Source of the DNA: an uncultured Acidimicrobiales bacterium
Lineage (GTDB): Bacteria > Actinomycetota > Acidimicrobiia > Acidimicrobiales > SZUA-35
Direction of reading: 5' to 3'
Assembly (NCBI GenBank): GCA_937922785.1
Contig: CALAJQ010000009.1
Location: forward strand, 198,958-262,957
Length of the DNA: 64,000 nucleotides
Under the pieces are notes generated by a model, which was not told the origin of the DNA, did no database searches, and worked only from the letters and a program-made list of their open reading frames with translations. Both the position numbers and the translations under genes were made by a program. Of the stretch, positions 17,052-25,793 are shown piece by piece. Every line of letters begins with the position of its first letter. Position 1 is the stretch's first letter.

Positions 17052-17142
17052 GTGTGCTTGGAAAGTACCAGTGGTAACTGTCCGGTGCTAGCAAGTATCG
17101 AAATCGGTAAAGCAGAACGGGTTAGTGAGGCATACTGGCCGA

Positions 17143-17514
17143 GTGATCGAGCTGACCGAACTTGTTGAATTGGAAACCGCAGTGTGGCGGGCGCTTCAAA
17201 GTGGTGACGCCGCCGCCGACGTGGCGTCGTTGTCGGAAGACTTTCTCGGGGTCTACCCAACTGGCTTCTCGACTCGTGATGAACACGGCCAGCAACTTGA
17301 TGGAGGCCCGACCGTGGCTCAATTTTCGATTAGTAACGCTCGAATGATGTCGGTGTCAGAAGGCAACGCGCTGTTGTCATACCAAGCGGACTTCAGCCGT
17401 CCCGGCGAGGGAAAGACTGTGAGATGGTTTGTCTCTTCGCTTTGGTCGCTCCGAGATGGCCGCTGGGTGAACACGTTCAGCCAAGACACGCCGGCAGAGA
17501 TGAGCGGTCAGTGA
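17143..17514 (+). CDS. SnoaL-like/DUF4440 protein
   Basis: The protein is about 123 residues from GTG 17143 (GTG 17125 is an alternative). It has the NTF2-like cone: a first helix 'LVELETAVWRALQSGDAAAD', 'LSEDFLGVYPTGF', and later strands 'ALLSYQADF' and 'WFVSSLWSLRDGRWVNTFSQDTP'. The final 'WRDGRW...QDTP' block is typical of DUF4440/SnoaL-like proteins. Its stop overlaps the start of the next gene (GTGA), so the two are probably co-translated. No enzymatic role can be assigned. Confidence 0.75.
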   Translation: MIELTELVELETAVWRALQSGDAAADVASLSEDFLGVYPTGFSTRDEHGQQLDGGPTVAQFSISNARMMSVSEGNALLSYQADFSRPGEGKTVRWFVSSLWSLRDGRWVNTFSQDTPAEMSGQ

Positions 17515-18101
17515 AACCACAAGATGTGAGCTTCCGTGACGGTGCACCAGCCGACGCGTCCGACCTTGCGATATTGGCTGACGCTGCTGGTCGCCGGATC
17601 GTGTCGTGGATTTGGGATGGTGACGCAGCGCCTGGCGAAAGCAGCTTCGACCTGGGACGCACGGTTATTCGATCTGCCGAAGACAACACCACGCACCACA
17701 GCTATTGGCGAGTGGCAGAGATCAACGGTGAGGTTGTTGGCGGGCTGAACAGTCACCTGATGGCGCCATCGGACAGCGCGTACGTTGCCAGCCAGGACGA
17801 AGTGGTGAGGTCTTTGCTTGAGTTGAAAGCAATGGCGGTGGGAACTTGGTACATCTCGGTTGCCGCTGTCTTCCCCGAGCTACGCGGGCGCGGCATCGGA
17901 ACCAAGATTCTGGCTGAGGCCGAACTCGTTGCTAGTGCGGCTGGCATCAACCGAATGTCGCTGATGGTTGTCAGCGCCAATCAGGGCGCGCTGAGGTTGT
18001 ACGAACGCTTCGGCTACAGCGAATGGGCGCGTGATGCGTTTGTGCCGTTTCCTGGGTCAGACCCCAGCGGCGACTGGATCCTTATGGCCAAAGACCTCTA
18101 A
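17511..18101 (+). CDS. GNAT-family N-acetyltransferase
   Basis: The protein is 196 residues from GTG 17511, which overlaps the previous stop. The GNAT core is clear: 'WYISVAAVFPELRGRGIGTKIL' with the R/QGxGxGxxL pyrophosphate loop, then 'INRMSLMVVSANQGALRLYERFGY', the classic C-terminal motif. The substrate is unknown. Its stop faces the DEAD-box helicase gene across a region that contains a nested inverted repeat. Confidence 0.85.
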   Translation: MKPQDVSFRDGAPADASDLAILADAAGRRIVSWIWDGDAAPGESSFDLGRTVIRSAEDNTTHHSYWRVAEINGEVVGGLNSHLMAPSDSAYVASQDEVVRSLLELKAMAVGTWYISVAAVFPELRGRGIGTKILAEAELVASAAGINRMSLMVVSANQGALRLYERFGYSEWARDAFVPFPGSDPSGDWILMAKDL

Positions 18102-18172
18102 GCCGCCACTCACCGTCAGCCACTCACGCCCCCTCCCAAATTTCGGCCGCCCCTCTCCCAAACCACTCTCCC

Positions 18173-18248
18173 AAATTTCTGCTGGAGGTGACATCTAGTG
18201 TCACCTCCAGCAGACAGAAGGCTCAATTGTCACCTACAGCAGAAATTT
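18173..18248. repeat. Nested inverted repeats, likely bidirectional terminator
   Basis: Three related arms are present: 18173-18193 ending CTGCTGGAGGTGACA, 18199-18214 (TGTCACCTCCAGCAGA) and 18228-18248 (TGTCACCTACAGCAG plus AAATTT). Arms one and two form a perfect 16-bp hairpin with a 5-nt TCTAG loop. Arms one and three pair over 20 of 21 bases and include AAATTT at their outer end. The two hairpins exclude each other. The position between convergent genes suggests termination of both. Confidence 0.75.
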
Positions 18249-18291
18249 GACGCAGTTGATCGAGGCTTGCGGCCGAGGCGGAGTGAGCGGG

Positions 18292-19728
18292 CTAGCGAGC
18301 GTTTGAGCGTTGACCGCCCGAGCGTTGGCCACCATTGCCACCCGAGCGGCCTGAACCGCCAGACTTCTGGCCGTTGCTCTTCTTGCGATTGCCGCCGCCG
18401 TTTCGGGCTTGGCCGCCAGACTTTTGACCGCCACCGTTGCCGCCGCCGTTTCCGTTGCGGTTACCGCCGGAGCGCTTGCGTGACCCGTTCTTGCCTTGGC
18501 CTCGTCCGCCGCCAGAACGCCTGCGTCCGTTTCGTCCGCCGCCGTTGCCTTGAGGCTGTGGCTGGTCTGGTCGTGGGGGAGCGAGGGTAAGTGTGGCCGC
18601 TGGTGAGAGTGATGCCATCTTCGCCACATCGGGGTCTGTTAGCGGCTCGTCCAATCCGATTTTGCGCTGCACCTTGCCCATGTCTCGTCGCTGATCGCTT
18701 TGAATCAGCGAGATCACAACTCCACCCTCGCCAGCACGGGCAGTTCGGCCCGAACGGTGAACATAAGTCTTGAAGTCTTCAGGCGGGTCATAGTGAACAA
18801 CCAAGGCCACGCCGTCGACGTGGATGCCGCGGGCGGCCACATCAGTTGCGATCAGGGCCTGAACGCGATTCTCGGAGAAGTCGGCTAGCGCTCGGGTTCG
18901 CTGGTTTTGGCTGCGACCACCATGGATCGCTGTTGCTTTTACACCGTTGCGGGCCAGTTGCTTGGCAATACGGTCGGCGCCGTGTCGGGTCCGGGAGAAC
19001 ACGATTGCAGGCCAGACAGCGTTGATTGCTTCGGTGGTCAGCTTGGTGCGGTCTTCCTTGCGGGAGTTCCAGAACACGTGGCTGGCAGAGGTGATGTCTG
19101 GAGTTTCTTCGCCCACTTCGTGTCGAACCGGGTTGGTCTGATAGTCGCGGGTCAGCTTGGCGATGTCGCCATCAAGCGTTGCCGAAAACAGAACGGTCTG
19201 ACGCTTTTTGGCTGTCTTGTCGAGCAGACGTCGAACCGATGGCATGAAGCCCATGTCGGCCATACGGTCGGCCTCGTCCAAGACAACTTTGTTCACTTCA
19301 CGAAGCGAAACGTCGCCCCGGTCGATCAGGTCTTCAAGGCGTCCGGGGCAGGCGACCAAGATGTCGACGCCACGTCGGAGGAGGTTCAGCTGTGGTCCAT
19401 AACCAACTCCGCCATACACAACGCCGATGCGGACCTTGCCCGAGAAAGACGCAAGCTCTTCGTGAATCTGGTCGGCAAGCTCGCGGGTGGGGGCAAGAAT
19501 CAGTGCCTTGGGGAACTTGGGTTCAGCTCGATCGACAGTGGCCACCAGCGGGATTCCGAACGCAAGAGTCTTGCCCGATCCGGTAGGGGCTCGGCCGCAA
19601 ACATCTCGCCCGGCGAGGGCGTCTTCGATAGTCGCTGCTTGGATTTCGAATGGTTCGGTGATGCCTCGTTGTGCGAGCGCGTCAACAATTCTGCTGGGCA
19701 ATCCCAGCTCGGAGAAAGATTTAGTCAT
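18292..19728 (-). CDS. DEAD-box ATP-dependent RNA helicase
   Basis: The 478-residue protein has the whole set of DEAD-box motifs: Q motif ('SELGLPSRIVDALAQRGITEPFEIQ'-type start), motif I 'APTGSGKT', Ia 'APTRELADQI', II 'VLDEADRM' (Asp near 151), III 'SAT', V 'ATDVAARGIHV' and VI 'HRSGRTARAG'. The last 80 or so residues are an RGG/GGN-rich low-complexity tail that would bind RNA. It unwinds RNA, perhaps in ribosome assembly or cold response. ATG 19728 is the start. Confidence 0.94.
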   Translation of the reverse strand: MTKSFSELGLPSRIVDALAQRGITEPFEIQAATIEDALAGRDVCGRAPTGSGKTLAFGIPLVATVDRAEPKFPKALILAPTRELADQIHEELASFSGKVRIGVVYGGVGYGPQLNLLRRGVDILVACPGRLEDLIDRGDVSLREVNKVVLDEADRMADMGFMPSVRRLLDKTAKKRQTVLFSATLDGDIAKLTRDYQTNPVRHEVGEETPDITSASHVFWNSRKEDRTKLTTEAINAVWPAIVFSRTRHGADRIAKQLARNGVKATAIHGGRSQNQRTRALADFSENRVQALIATDVAARGIHVDGVALVVHYDPPEDFKTYVHRSGRTARAGEGGVVISLIQSDQRRDMGKVQRKIGLDEPLTDPDVAKMASLSPAATLTLAPPRPDQPQPQGNGGGRNGRRRSGGGRGQGKNGSRKRSGGNRNGNGGGNGGGQKSGGQARNGGGNRKKSNGQKSGGSGRSGGNGGQRSGGQRSNAR

Positions 19729-19965
19729 TTTGGTAATTCCTTATGGCGGCGCGGCTTGGTGCGCGACGCGGGTATTGGGTTCGATCGAAAGCCCTGGTAT
19801 TGGGGTAGGGCGCTAGGTGGAAGGTGGCTCACGTTGACTGGAAGAACCGATGCCTGCCTGCGAACCCAACGACAGCGAACTGTCGAAGCAACTGTTAACT
19901 GTAGCGCAGATATCAACGAAGCCTGGGCATGCGTGACCCATGTCCCAAGCCCCACCTCCTCCAGA

Positions 19966-20074
19966 TTTTGGCCGCACAAAGCGTCGGTAATCGTTGCTTT
20001 GGCCGCACAGCACCGACGCCTTTGTCGCTTTGTGCGGCCAAAGCCAGTCTGGGTGTCGGTTTGTGCGGCCAAAA
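19966..20074. repeat. Inverted-repeat element, copy A
   Basis: The element is 109 bp, bounded by perfect 15-bp inverted ends TTTTGGCCGCACAAA (19966-19980) and TTTGTGCGGCCAAAA (20060-20074). Two more copies of the GGCCGCACA module lie inside, one in each orientation, so it can fold into a long cruciform. It lies 43 bp before a methyltransferase start. It is related to the 77-bp copies at 33849 and 37252 and resembles REPIN or MITE elements. Confidence 0.85.
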
Positions 20075-20117
20075 TCCGCCGCAGCGGGGGAGCTTGGATA
20101 GCTATGGTCGTGAACGT

Positions 20118-20870
20118 ATGACCGACTGGATTGACCAACCCGACGCCCATCTCAACCCGATCGTGGCCGAGGCGTACGACGCTGGCGGCTCCCGCGAGCA
20201 GCAGCCAGAGTTCATCGCAAACGTCGTCGAGGTATTAGCGGACCTTGCCGATGGCGGATCAGTGGTCGAGTTCGCAATTGGCACTGGCCGAATTGCGGTG
20301 CCGTTAACCGAAGCAGGCGTAAGCGTCAGCGGCATGGACATCTCCCAGCCGATGCTTGATCGGCTCAACGCCAAGCCCGTGGCGGCAAACATCACAGCGA
20401 TAGTCGGCGACATGACCAGCACGGTGATGGGCGAAGACTTTGCGCTGGCCTACTTGGTTTACAACACGATCATGAACCTGAAGACTCAAGACGCGCAGGT
20501 CGAGTGCTTCATAAACGCCGCCAAGCATCTGAAGCCAGGCGGTCGGTTCGTGATTGAATGCGGCCTTCCGATGCTTCACAGACTCACCCCCGGCGAGACC
20601 ATCAAGCCGTTCAACGTGTCTGAGCAGCACCTCGGGTTCGAGGAACATGTGGATGCGGTGAACCAAATCAGCATCTCGCACCACTATCACATCAACGGTG
20701 ACCGGGTCCGAACGAACTCGCCCTCATTCCGGTACGTGTGGCCATCCGAACTAGACCTCATGGCCCGAATCGGCGGCATGGAGCTAGAGCATCGCTGGGA
20801 AGATTGGAACCGCACCCCGTTCAATGGCGAAAGCACTGGCCACGTCTCGGTCTGGCGCAAGCCGGCCTAA
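20118..20870 (+). CDS. Class I SAM-dependent methyltransferase
   Basis: The protein is 250 residues from ATG 20118. Motif I is 'VVEFAIGTGRIAVPL', followed by an acidic loop 'VSGMDISQPMLDRL', a motif II region ('FALAYLVYNTIMNL') and 'HLKPGGRFVIECGL'. This is the Methyltransf_25/11 layout. Its substrate is unknown. The stop overlaps the convergent MFS gene by 4 bp. The longer open frame upstream was not used because it runs through the inverted-repeat element. Confidence 0.87.
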   Translation: MTDWIDQPDAHLNPIVAEAYDAGGSREQQPEFIANVVEVLADLADGGSVVEFAIGTGRIAVPLTEAGVSVSGMDISQPMLDRLNAKPVAANITAIVGDMTSTVMGEDFALAYLVYNTIMNLKTQDAQVECFINAAKHLKPGGRFVIECGLPMLHRLTPGETIKPFNVSEQHLGFEEHVDAVNQISISHHYHINGDRVRTNSPSFRYVWPSELDLMARIGGMELEHRWEDWNRTPFNGESTGHVSVWRKPA

Positions 20871-22102
20871 CCAACCGTGGCTGAAGGCCGATCGAGGCGG
20901 GTCAGCAGCACGAACAGGGCTAGCGACAGCACTAGTAGTGAGGCCTGGTATGGATCTGCCGCAGAGGTAGAGCCCACACTTGCGCTAATCAAGAAGCCTG
21001 CGGCGAAGAAGCCCATCTGACCGGCGGTGGAGACAACGACGTCCAGGATGGTCAACACTGCCACAGAGGTGTCGGCCTGGCTGCGCTGGTGCGCCATCTC
21101 CAACAGCGACATGCGGATGACCGTTCCGGCAGCCATCGCTGCGGTGATCGCCGCCAAGGTTGCAATGGCGGCGGCCGTCCCCGAAACCGGCCGGCTGATT
21201 GCGATGATCACTCCGGCACTTATCAGCCCCACAAGCGCCCCGATCTTGGCTCGTCGAAGAAGGAACGTTTCGGTTGGTTGCCACAGGGCCGCAACTGCCA
21301 ATGGGCCGGCAGTAACCGCGGCGGCCACCCACCCCAGGTTCGCTGTCGGCCAGAACGCCTCCGCCGAGTAGGCGATGAAGAAGGGCCAAGCCGGCAGTGC
21401 CGAAAGCGCAATGGCTAGATACAGCGGGGCAAACTCGGCGTCGAACAACGTCTGCCTAAGTGAATACTGGCTCGCCAGTTCGATGTCGCTGGCGCCACCG
21501 GGCATCGAGGTTCGGTCGACGCCTCCAAGCCCAACGACGGCCATCACCAGCAAGCACCCAAGTAGACCGATCGTCAGAAGTACAGCTGTGCGGCCGTTAA
21601 CTCCCAGCCTTCCGATGATCACCACGATTCCGATGAGGATCAGGCCGCCGACTGCCCGGGCTTGGGCATTGAGGCGTTGGCGAAACGACGGGCTAACTCG
21701 TTCCGAAAGCAGGGGCTGCCACGACGTTGCCCAAAGAACAGATATCGCAAGTTCGGCGGTAACCGAAGCGACGATCGCGGCGGCAATGACCACGCTTGCA
21801 GACATCGGAACCTGAACGAGCCAAGCCATCACGGCGCACAGAACTGCCATTACCAGTACAAAGAGTCGAAGCCGAGATTGGGCTTTTCGAAGAGGAGAGC
21901 GTGCGGCTCGCAGCTGAACTGGAATCGACAATGCACCAAGGCCAATGGCTAAGCCAATTTGGTTCGGACTCATGCCAAGGTTTTCGACGGCGACAATCTG
22001 GAAGACGGGACCGATAAGCGACGCCGTGAGAATCGGAATTCCGACCGCAAGGGCGACGTAGTTCAGTCGTTCTCTCCCTAGTAGATCCACCGCCCAATTC
22101 AA
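20867..22102 (-). CDS. MFS-like 12-TM transporter
   Basis: The 411-residue protein has about 11-12 hydrophobic segments spread over the whole length, in two halves with a central charged loop around residues 210-235. Short basic inter-helix loops ('RAARSPLRKAQSRLRL') fit MFS topology. The substrate is not predictable; the protein could be a small-molecule exporter. ATG 22102 is the start, divergent from the DinB gene. Confidence 0.75.
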   Translation of the reverse strand: MNWAVDLLGRERLNYVALAVGIPILTASLIGPVFQIVAVENLGMSPNQIGLAIGLGALSIPVQLRAARSPLRKAQSRLRLFVLVMAVLCAVMAWLVQVPMSASVVIAAAIVASVTAELAISVLWATSWQPLLSERVSPSFRQRLNAQARAVGGLILIGIVVIIGRLGVNGRTAVLLTIGLLGCLLVMAVVGLGGVDRTSMPGGASDIELASQYSLRQTLFDAEFAPLYLAIALSALPAWPFFIAYSAEAFWPTANLGWVAAAVTAGPLAVAALWQPTETFLLRRAKIGALVGLISAGVIIAISRPVSGTAAAIATLAAITAAMAAGTVIRMSLLEMAHQRSQADTSVAVLTILDVVVSTAGQMGFFAAGFLISASVGSTSAADPYQASLLVLSLALFVLLTRLDRPSATVG

Positions 22103-22142
22103 TCAGCTATCTGGAGCGGAAAGGCCTTGCTAGGTTGAGCTT

Positions 22143-22709
22143 GTGGCAGATAAAGACCCTGAGCTTCCCGATCGAGAGTTTGGTTGGTGGGACATGTTCG
22201 TTCACGAGGACGACGACGCTCGAGCTGATGGTGACTGGGCTCACGACGAACGCTCGGTGTTACTTGGTTTCCTGTCTGACCGACGTTTGACGCTTGAAAT
22301 GAAGTGTTCGGGTCTCGACGCAAAACAAATGGCTCGCCAATCTGTTCCGCCCTCGGATCTGTCATTGCTTGGCATCGTGCAGCACCTGACAAGCGTCGAG
22401 AACTATTGGATTCAACAAGTCGTGTTGGGCCTAGAAGGCCAGCGGCTCTATGAAGATGGAGACGGCAACGACTTAGCGTTTGCCGTCGAGGCCGACCAGG
22501 AGATGGTCGAATCGGCTTGGGCGAATTGGCGTGAGGAAGTGGCGAAGACAACCGCAGCAATCGGCGCCATAACTGACATGGGCCAGATGGCGAAAGCCCA
22601 AGCGATGCCGATTCGGGAGATCTTGGTGCATCTCATACGGGAGTACGCCCAACACATGGGCCACGCCGATCTGCTGCGGGAACGAATCGACGGGCGGGTC
22701 GGCCAATAG
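22143..22709 (+). CDS. DinB/DUF664-family protein
   Basis: The protein is 188 residues from GTG 22143. It has a four-helix DinB-like bundle with metal-ligand-like histidines in 'LGIVQHLTSVENYWIQQ' and 'VHLIREYAQHMGHADLLRE'. The latter (HxxxxxxQHxGH) is the DUF664 signature. Members may be mycothiol- or bacillithiol-type thiol-dependent enzymes, but the reaction here is unknown. Confidence 0.8.
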   Translation: MADKDPELPDREFGWWDMFVHEDDDARADGDWAHDERSVLLGFLSDRRLTLEMKCSGLDAKQMARQSVPPSDLSLLGIVQHLTSVENYWIQQVVLGLEGQRLYEDGDGNDLAFAVEADQEMVESAWANWREEVAKTTAAIGAITDMGQMAKAQAMPIREILVHLIREYAQHMGHADLLRERIDGRVGQ

Positions 22710-22779
22710 CTAACGGGTAGCTAAATAGCCCAGCCGTCGCGACTCCCTTGGCCGAGCTTCGATAGTTAAAGTCAGAGTT

Positions 22780-23535
22780 GTGCCATTCACTTTGCTGCCA
22801 GCGGTTGATGTTGCTGGTGGGCAGGCCGTTTGGTTGGTCAAGGGCGCGGCTGGCTCTGAAATCTCTCATGGTGATCCCCGAGAAGTTGCCCTCGGTTTGC
22901 AAGCGGCGGGTGCCGAGTGGATCCACCTTGTTGACGTAGACGCAGCGTTTGGTCGCGGTTCGAACACTGAGCTGCTTAAGACAGTGATCGACGAACTGGA
23001 CGTGAAGGTGCAGGTGTCTGGCGGCATCAGCGATGAGGCCTCTTTGGAACAAGCGTTGGCTTCGGGCTGCACCCGAGTGAACCTGGGGACTGCGGCGCTC
23101 GATGACCCCGCCTGGTGTACGAGTGTCATTGCTAAGCACGCCGAACGCATTGCCGTGAGCTTGGACGTTCGGCTAGATGATCTGCCCGACGGTTCAACTG
23201 CCTACCAACTCTCAGCCCGCGGCGGTACCGGCGACAGTGGCGAACTGTGGGCCACTGTCGAATGGTTAGACGCAGTTGGTTGTGCTCGCTACGTAGTAAC
23301 CGACGTAGGTAGAGATGGTTCGTTGTTGGGCCCTAACGTGCAGCTGTATGAGGCACTGGCGCAGGTGACTTCAACTCCGGTCATAGCTTCGGGTGGGATA
23401 GCTTCGTTGGTTGACTTGGCCGTCCTTGCCGAACTGGCCAAAGTCACCAGCGTTGAAGGTGCGGTGCTGGGAAGAGCCCTACACGCCGGAAACTTCACGT
23501 TGGCTCAAGCCCTGGATGTGGTGCGCACCGGCTAG
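22780..23535 (+). CDS. hisA: Phosphoribosyl isomerase HisA/PriA
   Basis: The protein is 251 residues from GTG 22780. Its TIM barrel reads '[20 protein letters not shown]', '[20 protein letters not shown]', '[14 protein letters not shown]' and '[16 protein letters not shown]', all close to actinobacterial PriA. It isomerises ProFAR in histidine biosynthesis and may also serve the TrpF step of tryptophan synthesis, as PriA does where trpF is absent. I cannot decide bifunctionality from the sequence. No other his genes are in the window. Confidence 0.92.
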   Translation: MPFTLLPAVDVAGGQAVWLVKGAAGSEISHGDPREVALGLQAAGAEWIHLVDVDAAFGRGSNTELLKTVIDELDVKVQVSGGISDEASLEQALASGCTRVNLGTAALDDPAWCTSVIAKHAERIAVSLDVRLDDLPDGSTAYQLSARGGTGDSGELWATVEWLDAVGCARYVVTDVGRDGSLLGPNVQLYEALAQVTSTPVIASGGIASLVDLAVLAELAKVTSVEGAVLGRALHAGNFTLAQALDVVRTG

Positions 23536-23553
23536 AGCGAGGACCCCGAAGAG

Positions 23554-24639
23554 CTAGTACTCCGGTGGCCAGTCATGCACCTTTGTTTCACCGTTCTTGA
23601 TTGACAGGTCAACACACTTTGCATGCGATGCCAGTTGATCTCGAAGCGAGTAGTCATGGGTGGTCACCCAAACTTGGCTGAACTTAGAGGCTCCAAGTAT
23701 CAGTGGAGCCAATGCGTCAACAGCCCCGGGATGCAAGCTGCTTTCGGGCTCGTTCAGCACTAGCAGTTCGGGCGGCCGGGTCGATAACAATGCCGTTGCC
23801 AAGCACAAGAACCGAAGCTGACCGTCGGACAATTCAGAACCTGTAAGTGGTCGGTTGAGCCCTGGCGCTTTCATCCCAACTGAGAAGATGCCGGGCGATG
23901 GAATATCCAGGTGTACCGAGTAGCCGGGGAAGGCCGACCCGACTGATTCCGACAGCGCCCTCATGTCTCCGCGTTCGGCGATGGTGGCGATGGCTGCGCC
24001 GAGGTCATCGCCGGTTGGACTTAATGCATCTACCCGAACACCAGGCTGTGGCCGGCGGGACTTGGCCGAAGGTGATGAATCGAACTGGTGGTAGAAACGC
24101 CACCCACCAAACGTGTTACGCAGCGAGCTGATTTCGGGGTAGAGGCTTGGGTCGCCGATCTGGCTGAGGATCGATTCGGCCGGGTTGAGCACGGCGGCGT
24201 GCATGGTTTGTGTGCCTTCTGAGCTGGTTAAGGTCGCCGAAGCTTTTGAGCGGTCAACGACGGTCATCTTCTTTGTGCGCTTCAGCCCGTAATAGACGTA
24301 TTCGTCTTTGATTTCGGGGTCAAGCACAAACGGCGTTCCGAGGCCGCTTTGCATCAAACCGGCCGCCAGCTCCAGCGTCAGGTCATCTAGGACCGCGGTG
24401 AACTTCATCCGTACGTGCCCCTTGCCACGCTTGCCCGCCCAAAGCGCCGACGGCATCCCGCCCTCGGCTAGCAAAGCCGTGCTTAGCTGGCCGGCGGCCG
24501 ATGCTTGAAGTAATCGCAGGGCGTTGTACAGGTTGCTCTTGCCCGACCCGTTCACTCCGGTAACCACTGTGAGCTGTTCGAGGTTCAAGTAGACGTTGCG
24601 CAGCGAACGGTAATTCTCGACGTGCAGTTGACGAAGCAT
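23554..24639 (-). CDS. RecF/SMC-like AAA ATPase (AAA_21 type)
   Basis: The 361-residue protein opens 'LRQLHVENYRSLRNVYLNL' and has Walker A 'GVNGSGKSNLYNALRLL', an ABC-type signature 'ELSDGQLRFLCLATALL' and Walker B 'ELLVLNEPESSLHP', with the H-loop in 'VWVTTHDYSL'. This is the COG4637/AAA_21 layout without a long coiled coil. Relatives act in DNA repair or as parts of OLD-like defence systems, but no TOPRIM or partner nuclease is adjacent. Function unknown. Confidence 0.85.
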   Translation of the reverse strand: MLRQLHVENYRSLRNVYLNLEQLTVVTGVNGSGKSNLYNALRLLQASAAGQLSTALLAEGGMPSALWAGKRGKGHVRMKFTAVLDDLTLELAAGLMQSGLGTPFVLDPEIKDEYVYYGLKRTKKMTVVDRSKASATLTSSEGTQTMHAAVLNPAESILSQIGDPSLYPEISSLRNTFGGWRFYHQFDSSPSAKSRRPQPGVRVDALSPTGDDLGAAIATIAERGDMRALSESVGSAFPGYSVHLDIPSPGIFSVGMKAPGLNRPLTGSELSDGQLRFLCLATALLSTRPPELLVLNEPESSLHPGAVDALAPLILGASKFSQVWVTTHDYSLRDQLASHAKCVDLSIKNGETKVHDWPPEY

Positions 24640-24721
24640 CAGTCAGTGTCGCCGGTTGTAGTCATGGCCTAACAAAATACCACCGGGTTCGGCCGCACAA
24701 CCAATGGCCTAGGTTGGTGCC

Positions 24722-25654
24722 ATGACTCAGTCTGGAAGCGACCGCATGAAGATCGGTGTACAGCTGCCCGAAGTCGAGTGGGAGGTGCCGTTTCCCGAGT
24801 TGATCAAGATTGCCCAGACGGCCGAGGCGGTCGGGTTCGATTCGGTTTGGTGTGGCGACCACTTGATTTATGACCTCCCGGTCGGCGCCCGCGGCCCGTG
24901 GGAAGCCTGGACGACGTTGGCCGCGCTGGCGGCCAGCACTAGCACGATTCAACTCGGCCCCCTTGTTGCCTCCACCAGTTTCCACGCACCAGCGATGTTG
25001 GCTAAACAAGCAGCGACGGTTGATGCAGTCTCCGAAGGTCGGCTGATCGTTGGGCTAGGGGCGGGTTGGAACAAACGCGAGTACGACGCCTTCGGCTTTG
25101 CCTATGACAATCGAGTGAGCCGGTTCGAGGAGGCGTTCACAATCATCCGAACCTTGCTGCGTGAGGGCGAAATCGACTTCCACGGCAAGTACTACACCGC
25201 CGACAAGTGTGTGCTTCACCCACGGTCACCACGTTCGGGTGGACCGCCTTTGATGGTTGGGTCAATCGGCGAGCGAATGTTGGGCATCACGCTGCCTCAC
25301 GTCAACGCGTGGAACATGTGGTGGAGCTCTTATGGCAACACCGCAGCTGGTTTCGCTGCCGAGAAGGCCCGGGTTGATCAGCTGATTGCAGCTGCGGGTC
25401 GAGCAGTAGATGACGTTGATGCCACGTGTGCGGTTCTGGTTCAACTAGATGGAGGCAAGGGTCGACAAATGGGCGACTACGACGCCGACGAAGATCCGGT
25501 GCAACCACTGCGCGGAACTCCAGCCGAGTTAGCCGACCAACTTCGTGAGTTTGAAGCCGCGGGTGCTGCGCATGTGCAGCTCTGTGTTGACCCGATCACA
25601 ATGGCCAGCATCGAATTCTTAGGCGATGTGTTAACCGAGTTTCGCCAGCACTGA
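24722..25654 (+). CDS. LLM-class (F420-dependent type) oxidoreductase
   Basis: The 310-residue protein has the bacterial luciferase-like TIM barrel: 'MKIGVQLPEVEWEVPFPELI', 'AEAVGFDSVWCGDHLIY', 'AASTSTIQLGPLVAS' and 'EGRLIVGLGAGWNKREYDAFGF'. Such actinobacterial members use F420 more often than FMN. The substrate is unknown. ATG 24722 is the start; the upstream gap holds one degenerate CGGCCGCACAA module. Confidence 0.85.
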   Translation: MTQSGSDRMKIGVQLPEVEWEVPFPELIKIAQTAEAVGFDSVWCGDHLIYDLPVGARGPWEAWTTLAALAASTSTIQLGPLVASTSFHAPAMLAKQAATVDAVSEGRLIVGLGAGWNKREYDAFGFAYDNRVSRFEEAFTIIRTLLREGEIDFHGKYYTADKCVLHPRSPRSGGPPLMVGSIGERMLGITLPHVNAWNMWWSSYGNTAAGFAAEKARVDQLIAAAGRAVDDVDATCAVLVQLDGGKGRQMGDYDADEDPVQPLRGTPAELADQLREFEAAGAAHVQLCVDPITMASIEFLGDVLTEFRQH

Positions 25655-25712
25655 CGCCTCGGGCTGGTCAGGCCCGCGCCCGAGCGCCCCGAAACCCCGC
25701 TTCAGAAGCGAA

Positions 25713-25730
25713 TTTAAGTTGGGTCTAAGT
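25713..25730 (+). promoter_or_regulatory. Candidate SARP operator (heptamer direct repeat) of the large regulator
   Basis: TTTAAGT (25713-25719) is followed after 4 bp by TCTAAGT (25724-25730), an 11-bp period. SARP regulators are known to bind direct heptamers spaced 4 bp apart near the promoter. The site lies 64 bp before the SARP gene start and so suggests autoregulation. A related pair is found before the secreted HExxH gene. Confidence 0.55.
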
Positions 25731-25793
25731 CGGAGTATTTACTCTTCAGTCAGCCAGCACCGTACGATGAGCCGAGCCTTGGAGGGAGGGCGC

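Noticed and set aside
19929-20117. Upstream extension of the methyltransferase
   Set aside because: The added residues translate the inverted-repeat element; similar false extensions occur before the genes at 33966 and 37392 and in the minus-strand gene at 36450.
18907-20121. A 404-codon open frame on the + strand
   Set aside because: It is antisense to the DEAD-box helicase over most of its length and then runs through the inverted-repeat element; the helicase strand has all the family motifs.
23554-24639. OLD-family defence nuclease
   Set aside because: The ATPase lacks a TOPRIM domain and has no partner gene, so only a generic ATPase call is supported.
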